A stretch of 64,000 nucleotides of DNA from Sphingopyxis panaciterrulae (lineage in GTDB: Bacteria; Pseudomonadota; Alphaproteobacteria; Sphingomonadales; Sphingomonadaceae): assembly GCF_014199295.1 (NCBI RefSeq), contig NZ_JACIJH010000001.1, positions 248,001 through 312,000 on the forward strand, written 5' to 3'. Positions 57,114 to 64,000 of the stretch are shown here, one piece after another. The translations under genes and the position numbers were made by a program. The stretch's first letter is position 1, and every line of letters begins with the position of its first letter. The notes under the pieces were generated by a model, which saw only the letters and a program-made list of their open reading frames with translations, had not been told where the DNA came from and searched no databases.

Positions 57114-57246
57114 GTTTGAAAGCGGGAGCGTGATTTTGCTTTCTTCGTCACTCGGGACTTGATCCGGAGTCCTGCTTTCCGCGTTGTTCAACGGGATTCC
57201 GGATAAGTCCGGGATGACGAGACGGAAAATGGCACCTCCCGCATCC
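57114..57246. repeat. Composite palindromic repeat, full copy 3 (inverted relative to copy 2)
   Basis: GTTTGAAAGCGGGAGCGTGA, then TTTTGCTTTCTTCGTCA at the left is the complement of the right flank of the 40848 copy, and GACGAGACGGAAAATGGCAC at the right matches the complement of its left flank. The core here (CTCGGGACTTGATCCGGAGT) has drifted and its arms pair imperfectly. Confidence 0.78.
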
Positions 57247-57276
57247 AGAGGACTTTATGGCCGTTACCGGCCCCGG

Positions 57277-57840
57277 TCAGAGTTCGCCGCCGAGCGCTCC
57301 ATATTTCGCTTCGAACCCCGCCTTGTCGCCGCGGGCGAGATAGCCGGCCTGATCGACCCAATTGTCGCGGACGATGCGGCCCGAGAAATTGCCGAGCTGC
57401 GGGTCGAGCGCCGCGATATCGGCGTCGGTCCAGCCGGCGATCTGTTCGAAGCGGGTGACGCCGAGGCCCTGGAGCAGGGTGACGAGCTTCGGGCCGACGC
57501 CCTTGAGCAGTTGCAGATTGTCGGCCTTGTCCGCGGCGGGTGCGGGCCGCGGCGGGGCTGGTTCGGCCGGCGGCGGAGCGGCGGCGGGGGGTGGGGTTTC
57601 GGCCACCGGCGTCGGCATCGGTGCGGGAGCAGGCGGGGGCGTTGCGGCCTTTCGAAACGCCGGTTCGGCGGCGATGATGTCGGGTTTTGCCGGTTCGAGC
57701 GGCTTGGCGGGCGGCGCGGGCTCGACCGTCGGCGGCGCTATTTTTTGCGGTTTCCGCCGTGCCAAGAGCCACCAGAGGAGCGCGATGACGACGATCAGCA
57801 CGACGAGCGCGACGATCCAGTTTTCCTGAAGCCAAGTCAT
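57277..57840 (-). CDS. Membrane-anchored helix-hairpin-helix protein
   Basis: The 187-residue protein starts MTWLQENWIVALVVLIVVIA, one N-terminal membrane helix, then a Pro/Ala-rich linker (about 35-115), then a helix-hairpin-helix domain LQLLKGVGPKLVTLLQGLGV followed by RFEQIAGWTDADIAALDPQL. The HhH domain resembles that of NADH-quinone oxidoreductase subunit E extensions and ribosomal L21-fused domains in Alphaproteobacteria. DNA or RNA binding at the membrane is possible; the role is unknown. Confidence 0.83.
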   Translation of the reverse strand: MTWLQENWIVALVVLIVVIALLWWLLARRKPQKIAPPTVEPAPPAKPLEPAKPDIIAAEPAFRKAATPPPAPAPMPTPVAETPPPAAAPPPAEPAPPRPAPAADKADNLQLLKGVGPKLVTLLQGLGVTRFEQIAGWTDADIAALDPQLGNFSGRIVRDNWVDQAGYLARGDKAGFEAKYGALGGEL

Positions 57841-57921
57841 GATGATCTCCCTTTGGGTCAACTTATGCGGGGTTGAAGCCTATCTCAAGGGTGGTCTGAG
57901 TCTTCATTCCTCGTCCTTCTC

Positions 57922-57984
57922 GTGAAGGCGGGAATCCCGCTCTGAGGCTGGCTCGCTGGATTCCCGCTTTCGCGGGAATGACGA
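57922..57984. repeat. GCGGGAATCC inverted repeat
   Basis: GTGAAGGCGGGAATCC and GGATTCCCGCTTTCGC pair with two mismatches around a loop of about 20 bases. The word TTCCCGCTTTCGCGGGAATGAC is a common intergenic repeat. It separates purD from the HhH gene, both minus strand, and may act as a terminator for purD. Confidence 0.65.
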
Positions 57985-57994
57985 AGGGGGGACG

Positions 57995-59272
57995 CTATTT
58001 AGCTTCGCGCGCGACTTCGCGCCAGCCAATGTCGCGGCGGCAGAAGCCGGTCGGGAAATCGATCCGGTCGACCGCGGCATAGGCGCGCGCCTGCGCCTCG
58101 GTGACGCTCTTGCCCGTTGCGGTGACGTTCAGCACGCGACCGCCCGCGGCGACGATCGTCCCGTCCGCCCTCGCGGTGCCGGCGTGGAAGACGCGGACGC
58201 CGCCTGCCTCGGCATCGGCGATGCGGCGGATCGCGCCGCCCTTTTCGGGCGCGCCCGGATAGCCGTTCGCGGCCATCACCACGGTGAGCGCGAAATCCTG
58301 TGCGAAGACGGGCGGCTGCGCGTCGGCAAGGGTGCCGGTCGCGGCGGCGTGGAGCAGGCCCGCGAAATCGCCGGCGAACCGCATCATCAGCACCTGGCAT
58401 TCGGGATCGCCGAAGCGGCAATTATATTCGATCAGCTTCGGTCCTTCCCCGGTCAGCATCAGCCCGGCGAAGAGCACCCCGACATAGGGCGTGCCCTCGG
58501 CGGCCAGAGTGGCGACGGTCGGGCGGATGATACGGTCCATGACCTGCGCCTCGATCTCGTGGGTCAGCACCGGGGCGGGGCAGTAGGCGCCCATGCCGCC
58601 GGTGTTGGGGCCGGTGTCGCCGTCGCCGACGCGCTTGTGGTCCTGCGCGCTGCCGAAGGCGACAACGTGGCCGCCGTCGGTGAGCGCGAAGAAGCTCGCT
58701 TCCTCGCCGGTTAGAAACTCCTCGATGACGACCTCGGCCCCCGCGCCGCCGAAGGCGCCCGCGAACATGTCGTCGATGGCTGTCGCCGCCGCCTCGCGCG
58801 TCTCGGCGATGATCACGCCCTTGCCCGCGGCGAGGCCATCGGCCTTGATGACGACGGGAATCGTGAAACCTTCGAGTACGGCATGGGCTTCCTCGGCCGA
58901 GGTGGCGCGGACGTAGGCGGCGGTCGGGATGCCGGCGCGCGCGCACAGATCCTTGGTGAAGCCCTTCGACCCTTCGAGCCGCGCCGCCGCCGCGCCGGGG
59001 CCGAAGACCGCGACGCCGATGGCGCGCAGCCGGTCGGCGAGCCCCGCGACCAGCGGCGCCTCGGGCCCGACGACGACGAAGGCGATGGCGTGGGCGCGAA
59101 CGAAGGCGATCAGCCCGTCGAGATCGTCGGCGGCGACGGGCACGCATTCGGCGTGAATCTCTATCCCCGGATTGCCGGGCGCGGCATAGAGCTTGTCGCA
59201 GCTTGCCGATTGTGCGAGCTGCCACGCCAGTGCATGTTCGCGGCCCCCCGAGCCCACCAGCAGGATATTCAT
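57995..59272 (-). CDS. purD: Phosphoribosylamine-glycine ligase
   Basis: The 425-residue enzyme starts [20 protein letters not shown], the GARS N-domain, followed by [23 protein letters not shown]-grasp segments [40 protein letters not shown] and [30 protein letters not shown]. It catalyses the second step of purine synthesis. Its ATG (59272-59270) overlaps the xseA ATG on the other strand. Confidence 0.97.
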   Translation of the reverse strand: MNILLVGSGGREHALAWQLAQSASCDKLYAAPGNPGIEIHAECVPVAADDLDGLIAFVRAHAIAFVVVGPEAPLVAGLADRLRAIGVAVFGPGAAAARLEGSKGFTKDLCARAGIPTAAYVRATSAEEAHAVLEGFTIPVVIKADGLAAGKGVIIAETREAAATAIDDMFAGAFGGAGAEVVIEEFLTGEEASFFALTDGGHVVAFGSAQDHKRVGDGDTGPNTGGMGAYCPAPVLTHEIEAQVMDRIIRPTVATLAAEGTPYVGVLFAGLMLTGEGPKLIEYNCRFGDPECQVLMMRFAGDFAGLLHAAATGTLADAQPPVFAQDFALTVVMAANGYPGAPEKGGAIRRIADAEAGGVRVFHAGTARADGTIVAAGGRVLNVTATGKSVTEAQARAYAAVDRIDFPTGFCRRDIGWREVAREAK

Positions 59273-60728
59273 GTCCGTTCCTTTTCCCGATCCGGCGTCC
59301 GAAGGCGACACGCCCGCGCGGCTGTTAGCCGAGGCTGGAGCGCCCGACAATCATTTGGGCTCTCCGCCCGTGGGCGACGGCGCCCCTGCGCTGTCGGTCA
59401 GCCAATTGTCGGCGGCGATCAAGCGCACGGTCGAGGACGGGTTCGCGCGGGTGAGGGTGCGCGGCGAGCTGTCGGGCGCCAAGCGGGCGGCGTCGGGGCA
59501 TTTCTATGCTGGCCTCAAGGACGACAATGCCCTGATCGACATCGTGATGTGGAAGGGGCAGGCGTCGCGCCTCGCCTTTCGGCCCGAGGACGGGATCGAG
59601 GTGATCGCGACCGGCCGGGTCACCACCTATCCGGGACGGTCGAAATATCAGCTCGTCGTCGACAGCCTCGAGGTCGCGGGCGAAGGCGCGCTGATGCTGC
59701 TCTTCGAGAAATTGAAAGCGCGGCTCGGCGGCGAGGGGCTGTTCGACCGCGAGCGCAAACAGCCGCTGCCCTATCTGCCGCGCACGATCGGCGTCGTCAC
59801 CTCGCCGACCGGCGCGGTGATCCGCGACATCCTCCACCGCCTCGCCGATCGCTGCCCGACGCATGTGATCGTCTGGCCGGTGCTGGTGCAGGGCGAGGGC
59901 GCGGCGGCGCAGGTCGCGAGGGCGGTGCGCGGTTTCGACGCGCTTGCGCCCGGCGGGCCGGTGCCGCGCCCCGACCTCGTCATCATCGCGCGCGGCGGCG
60001 GGTCGATCGAGGATCTGTGGGCATTCAACGAGGAGGTGGTCGTCCGCGCGATCGCCGATTGCCGAATCTCGACGATCAGCGCCGTGGGGCATGAAACCGA
60101 CGTGACGCTCGCCGACTATGCCGCCGACACGCGCGCGCCGACGCCGACCGCCGCCGCCGAGATGGCGGTGCCGGTGCGCGCGGAACTGACCGCGCAACTT
60201 GCGACCTGGGGCGGGCGGATGATCGGCGCGGCGAGCCGGCACCAGGGGCTGTGCGGCGAGCGACTGGCGGCGCTGGCGCGCCATCTGCCGCGGCGCGACG
60301 CGCTCTATGCGCCGCAGCACCAGCGGCTCGACGATGCCGGCGACCGGCTCGATCGCAGCCAGCGGCACCGGCTGGCGGTGATCGCCGAGCGGCTGGCGAG
60401 CCGGTCCGCCGCGTTGCGCCCGGCGCTGCTTGCTCGGCGCTGGGACCGCGATCAGGCGCGCCTCGACGGGCTGGCGCGACTGCTGGCCTCGCTCGACCCG
60501 CGCGCGTTGCTCGCCCGCGGCTATGCGATGGTGCGCGATGCCGGCGGGTCGATCATTGCCAGCGCCGGCGCGGCGCGCGGGGCGGGGCATTTACGGCTGA
60601 TGTTCGCCGATGGCGAAGTGCCGGTGGCGGTGAGCGAGGGCGATGCGCCGGCGCCTTCGCCCGCGCCCAAGCCAGCGCGCAAGGCGCCATCTTCGCCGCC
60701 CGAGCGAGGGCAGGGCGAGCTGTTCTGA
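59271..60728 (+). CDS. xseA: Exodeoxyribonuclease VII large subunit
   Basis: The 485-residue protein starts [20 protein letters not shown]. The OB-fold domain has [20 protein letters not shown] and [20 protein letters not shown]; the catalytic part has [40 protein letters not shown] and [20 protein letters not shown], with a coiled-coil C-terminal region. ExoVII degrades single-stranded DNA in repair. An internal GTG near 59370 could be an alternative start, but the N-terminal segment resembles relatives. Confidence 0.95.
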   Translation: MSVPFPDPASEGDTPARLLAEAGAPDNHLGSPPVGDGAPALSVSQLSAAIKRTVEDGFARVRVRGELSGAKRAASGHFYAGLKDDNALIDIVMWKGQASRLAFRPEDGIEVIATGRVTTYPGRSKYQLVVDSLEVAGEGALMLLFEKLKARLGGEGLFDRERKQPLPYLPRTIGVVTSPTGAVIRDILHRLADRCPTHVIVWPVLVQGEGAAAQVARAVRGFDALAPGGPVPRPDLVIIARGGGSIEDLWAFNEEVVVRAIADCRISTISAVGHETDVTLADYAADTRAPTPTAAAEMAVPVRAELTAQLATWGGRMIGAASRHQGLCGERLAALARHLPRRDALYAPQHQRLDDAGDRLDRSQRHRLAVIAERLASRSAALRPALLARRWDRDQARLDGLARLLASLDPRALLARGYAMVRDAGGSIIASAGAARGAGHLRLMFADGEVPVAVSEGDAPAPSPAPKPARKAPSSPPERGQGELF

Positions 60729-60805
60729 CGGCAGCGGGGGTGGCCGCGCGGCGCGATGCTGCTATAGTTCGGTGTCCTGCTTTCCCTCCCGACGGATTTT
60801 CGACC

Positions 60806-61018
60806 ATGTTGATCGCCAGCCGCAACCGCCTCGCCCGCCTGCAATATGGCCCCAACGGCTTTCGTATCCTGTCGCCGGGCGACCATGTGCTGTGCGCGGT
60901 GACCGGCGTGGTGATCGGGCTCGACGAGTTGCGCTACTGGTCGGTGGCGCGGCAGGAGCCCTATGCCAGCGCCGCGATTTCGACGCAGGCCGCGCTAGAC
61001 GACGCCCGCAAGGCATGA
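60806..61018 (+). CDS. DUF2093-family protein
   Basis: The 70-residue protein starts MLIASRNRLARLQYGPNGFR and continues ILSPGDHVLCAVTGVVIGLD, ELRYWSVARQEPYASAAIST. This small alphaproteobacterial family (Y...F.vl.pGd.V.CAVtG..I.ld.LrYWsv..QE.Y) has no known function. It lies between xseA and the M23 peptidase gene and overlaps the latter by 4 bases. Confidence 0.88.
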   Translation: MLIASRNRLARLQYGPNGFRILSPGDHVLCAVTGVVIGLDELRYWSVARQEPYASAAISTQAALDDARKA

Positions 61019-61923
61019 AGGGTCGGCACGCCGCGGCGTGGCCGCTGCTGCTGGCGCTCGCCAGTTGCGTGCCGCCGGCGGCCGCGCCCGTCGAGCCGGC
61101 GCCGGCTCCGACGGCGCCGCCCGCTCCGACGCCCGCTCCGCCCGCCGCGCCCGTCGACGCAGATTTCACCATCCTGCGCGGCACGCCGGTACAAGGCGGC
61201 CTGCTGCTCGGCCGGGTGCCGGAGACGACGCGCGCGCTGGCGCTCGACGGCCGGGCGATCCCCGTCGCCGCCGACGGCGGCTTCCTGATCGCCTTCGACC
61301 GCGATGCGCCGGCGCGCCAGCGTCTCGTCGCGACGCTCGCCGACGGGCGGACGGTTGAGCGCGGCTTCACCGTCGCCGCGGGCGACTGGCGGATCGAGCA
61401 TGTCAACGCGCCTTATCGGGGCAGCGCGTCGAGCGACGCCGAATTTGCGCGCCGCCGCCCCGCCGAGCTGGCGCAGATCGCGGCAGCGCGGCGCGTCGAC
61501 CATGACGTCGACGGCTGGCGGCAGGCGTTCCGCTGGCCGGCGACCGGGCGGCTGTCGGGTTTCTTCGGGTCGCAGCGCGTCTATCAGGGCAAGCCAGGCA
61601 GCTATCATGGCGGCACCGACATTGCGCTGCCCGCCGGCACGCCTTTCTATGCGCCGGCCGACGGAGTGGTGACGCTGGCCGCGGCGACGCCCTTCACACT
61701 GGAAGGGCATTTGCTGATCGTCGACCATGGCATGGGGCTTAACAGCGCCTTTCTGCACTGCCAGAGCCTCGCGGTGAAGGTCGGCGACCGGGTGGTGCAG
61801 GGCCAGCGGCTCGGCACCGTCGGCCGGACCGGACGGGCGACCGGCCCGCACCTCCACTGGGGGCTGAAATGGCGCGACGCGCGCCTCGATCCCGCGACGC
61901 TTGCAGGACCGATGCCGCGCTAA
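61015..61923 (+). CDS. M23-family (LytM) peptidase, exported
   Basis: The 302-residue protein has an N-terminal signal (MKGRHAAAWPLLLALASCVP, with lipobox-like LASC), a Pro/Ala linker, a beta-rich domain, and an M23 domain at residues 175-300 with SYHGGTDIALPAGTPFYAPA (His-x3-Asp zinc ligands), GMGLNSAFLHC and HLHWGLKWRD (final His-x-His). It probably cleaves peptidoglycan cross-links. The short linker after the cysteine suggests a lipoprotein. Confidence 0.93.
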   Translation: MKGRHAAAWPLLLALASCVPPAAAPVEPAPAPTAPPAPTPAPPAAPVDADFTILRGTPVQGGLLLGRVPETTRALALDGRAIPVAADGGFLIAFDRDAPARQRLVATLADGRTVERGFTVAAGDWRIEHVNAPYRGSASSDAEFARRRPAELAQIAAARRVDHDVDGWRQAFRWPATGRLSGFFGSQRVYQGKPGSYHGGTDIALPAGTPFYAPADGVVTLAAATPFTLEGHLLIVDHGMGLNSAFLHCQSLAVKVGDRVVQGQRLGTVGRTGRATGPHLHWGLKWRDARLDPATLAGPMPR

Positions 61924-61926
61924 TTC

Positions 61927-61947
61927 TTTTGCTGCGCCGCAGCAAAA
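61927..61947 (+). terminator. Terminator hairpin after the M23 peptidase gene
   Basis: TTTTGCTGCG and CGCAGCAAAA form a near-perfect palindrome starting 4 bases after the stop codon. It probably ends the xseA-DUF2093-M23 transcript; the T-tract is short. Confidence 0.55.
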
Positions 61948-62195
61948 CCGGTAACGCCTGAAACAAAATGTCGCGAAATGGGCGATGCTATGATCTTGTA
62001 TTTCGCCGCGTCTCGGCAATGTTGCAAATACGTCACAATGCCCCGCGAAACCGCAAAAATGGGGGGGAATTTCCTTTACTCAAAATGAATGAGGGGTCAT
62101 CCCGCAGCCTATCGGGGTGTCTGGCGCGGGGGCGATTCAGCCTGCGCGCGCCATCCATTCAGGTAATTCAGCCACCAGTAGCAAGGGACTGCACT

Positions 62196-64000
62196 GTGAA
62201 GAAAACCCATTTTTCGAAGCTGAAATTGAGCGTCGCGCCCATCGTCCTGGGCGTCGCGCTGGTTTCGGCTCCCGCTTTCGCGCAGGACGCACCGGCGGAT
62301 GAGGGCGCGACCTCGGCCGACGACACGATCGTTGTTACCGGTTCGATTCTGCGTCGTACCAACACCGAAGCGCCGTCGCCGGTCACTGTGCTCAGCTCGG
62401 AAACGCTCCAGGAGCGCGGCATCAACACGGTCGCCGATGCGGTGCAGCGCCTGTCGGCCAACGGCGCGGGCACGATCACCCAGGGCTGGAACACCGGCTT
62501 CAACTTCGCCTCGGGCGCGAACGCGCCGGCGCTGCGCGGCCTGACCGTGCAAGCGACGCTGTCGATTTCGGATGGCCTGCGCATGGCGCCCTATCCGCTC
62601 GCGGATGACGGCCAGCGCAACTTCGTCGACCTCAACACCATCCCGAACGCCGTCATCGACCGCATCGAGGTGCTGCGCGACGGTGCGTCGTCGACCTATG
62701 GCGCCGATGCGATCGCGGGTGTGATCAACATCATCACCAAGAAGGAAATCCAGGGTCTCCATCTCGGCGGCTCGGTCGGCATCTCGCAGCGCGGCGATGC
62801 CGGCGAACAGCGCGTCGACGTGACCTGGGGCTATGGCGACCTCGCCGACCAGGGTTTCAACTTCTACGTCAGCGGTGAATATCAGAAGCAGGACGCGCTC
62901 TGGGCACGCGACCGCGGCTATCCATTCAATACCCAGGACTGGACGGGTGTTTGTGGGGCAAGCGGTAGCTGCCTGACCAATCTCAACTGGAACGGCTACA
63001 CCCCAGAAAACGGGTCGTTCAACGGTTTGATCAGCATTCCGGGCGTCACGCTCGTCCGTCCCGTGGACGATGATCCGCTCGTGACTCCGGATACGGCTCC
63101 GAACCCGCTGACGGGCGCTGGACGGTTCGAGTTCCTGAACTCTGCCGCCGGTTGCCGTGGATATAATATGCACCAGAACACCGGCGGATCGACCACGGCC
63201 CCGTTGGCTGGAGTTTGCGAAGTTGATTTTCACGGCGACTATATCATGTTGCAGCCGGAGATCGAGCGTAAGGGCCTGACCGCGCGGTTTACCGCCAATG
63301 TCGGCGACCGGGCGCAGGTCTATGCGATGGCCAACTATTATCAGACGAACAGCTTTGCGTCGTTCACGCCGCTGGGCTTCAACGGCACGCCGACGCCGCC
63401 GAACAACGGCGCGCTGGCCTATAACGTCATGCTTCCGGTCTATGTCTGCAACACCGGCGTCGGCACGGCGACCGGTACGGGCACGGGATGCGACGACACC
63501 AATGGCGTTCTCAATCCCTACAACCCATATGCTGCCGACGACCGCACGGCGCAGGCGTTCGTCCGCTCGACCCGTCCCCGCACCGTCTCGACAAGCTCGC
63601 GCGCGCTGCGCGGCGTGCTCGGCATCGAGGGCAGCTTCGGTGACGACTGGCGCTATTCGGCCAACTTCACGGCATCCGAAGTGCGCCTGAAGCGCACCCA
63701 GGACGGTTATTACATTCCGCAGCGCATCATGGATGCCGTCGCGCGCGGCCAGATCAACTTCAACGATCTGGAAGCCACGCCGCAGGACGTCTGGGATTAT
63801 ATCGGACCGCGTCAGGTCACGACGTCGGTGTCGGAGCTGTGGCAGGTCCAGGGCACGCTTGCCAAGGATCTGTTCGAGCTTCCCGGCGGTCCGCTGCAGG
63901 CAGCGGTCGGCGTGTCGTATCGCGATGAGTCGATCGACGCCCCGAGCGCCAATCCGGGCACGCTGGGCAACCAGTATGATCGCTATTACAGCATCAACTC
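62196..64000 (+). CDS. TonB-dependent receptor, N-terminal part, cut by window edge
   Basis: The first 601 codons of a TonB-dependent outer-membrane receptor are present. A signal peptide (KLSVAPIVLGVALVSAPAFA) precedes the TonB box-like DDTIVVTGSILRR and the plug domain (SPVTVLSSETLQERGINTVA, DAIAGVINIITKKEIQGL), then barrel strands. The start is GTG at 62196 with AAGGGA seven bases upstream; an in-frame ATG at 62085 would add 37 residues but has no ribosome site. The substrate is unknown; sphingomonad receptors of this type take up siderophores, sugars or oligomers. Confidence 0.92.
   Translation, partial: MKKTHFSKLKLSVAPIVLGVALVSAPAFAQDAPADEGATSADDTIVVTGSILRRTNTEAPSPVTVLSSETLQERGINTVADAVQRLSANGAGTITQGWNTGFNFASGANAPALRGLTVQATLSISDGLRMAPYPLADDGQRNFVDLNTIPNAVIDRIEVLRDGASSTYGADAIAGVINIITKKEIQGLHLGGSVGISQRGDAGEQRVDVTWGYGDLADQGFNFYVSGEYQKQDALWARDRGYPFNTQDWTGVCGASGSCLTNLNWNGYTPENGSFNGLISIPGVTLVRPVDDDPLVTPDTAPNPLTGAGRFEFLNSAAGCRGYNMHQNTGGSTTAPLAGVCEVDFHGDYIMLQPEIERKGLTARFTANVGDRAQVYAMANYYQTNSFASFTPLGFNGTPTPPNNGALAYNVMLPVYVCNTGVGTATGTGTGCDDTNGVLNPYNPYAADDRTAQAFVRSTRPRTVSTSSRALRGVLGIEGSFGDDWRYSANFTASEVRLKRTQDGYYIPQRIMDAVARGQINFNDLEATPQDVWDYIGPRQVTTSVSELWQVQGTLAKDLFELPGGPLQAAVGVSYRDESIDAPSANPGTLGNQYDRYYSIN

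Overview
The window is high-GC, densely packed alphaproteobacterial chromosome, most likely from a sphingomonad (Sphingopyxis/Sphingomonas type). The basis for this is an imuA-imuB-dnaE2 mutagenesis cassette behind a GTTC-N7-GTTC LexA box, a large TonB-dependent receptor, abundant acyl-CoA and short-chain dehydrogenase genes, and short palindromic repeats with the CACCCCGGACTTGATCCGGG core. No phage, insertion sequence, CRISPR array, rRNA or tRNA gene was seen, so this looks like core and catabolic chromosome rather than an island.

Layout. 1-3150: SOS mutasome operon on the minus strand (imuA, imuB, dnaE2 cut by the window edge). 3462-9235: a tripartite RND efflux operon (adaptor, pump, outer-membrane factor). 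9357-17260: a LysR regulator divergent from a valine-degradation operon (mmsA, two small lipoproteins, a RidA protein, isobutyryl-CoA dehydrogenase-like, 3-hydroxyisobutyryl-CoA hydrolase, enoyl-CoA hydratase, mmsB). 17533-34279: a roughly 17-kb acyl-CoA catabolic cluster. It is mostly on the minus strand, with three plus-strand genes at its far end. It includes a split ACAD10/11-like kinase plus acyl-CoA dehydrogenase, a bifunctional hydratase/dehydrogenase, a serine hydrolase, an aldo/keto reductase, four short-chain dehydrogenases, a zinc alcohol dehydrogenase, two tandem GPH-type transporters and a probable two-subunit acyl-CoA dehydrogenase. Two copies of a TTKACG-N4-CGTAAA operator sit at its two promoter regions.

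34443-48419: mixed housekeeping and envelope genes. These are a lipoprotein whose ribosome-binding site lies in a strong hairpin, PEP carboxylase, a YbaY-like lipoprotein, an HNH nuclease, glutamyl-Q-tRNA(Asp) synthetase, an HIG1 protein, cobalamin adenosyltransferase, ergothioneine genes egtBD behind a second LexA-type box, 3-hydroxybutyryl-CoA dehydrogenase, an epoxide hydrolase, an MliC-like lysozyme inhibitor, a beta/gamma-crystallin protein and a CNT nucleoside transporter. 48569-61923: an S9 peptidase, a queuosine-precursor transporter, argB, YggT, folD, an NTF2-like lipoprotein, MarC, an OmpA lipoprotein, a CNNM/CorC protein, a helix-hairpin-helix membrane protein, divergent purD and xseA, a DUF2093 protein and an M23 peptidase. 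62196 to the end: a TonB-dependent receptor cut by the edge.

The most interesting signals are the LexA-type box in front of egtBD, the 18-bp stem that swallows the RBS of the 34443 lipoprotein gene, the two-operator acyl-CoA regulon whose enzyme set suggests an uncharacterised degradation pathway, a composite repeat of about 133 bp in three full copies, and the overlapping start codons of purD and xseA. All calls come from reading the sequence; no database search was run.
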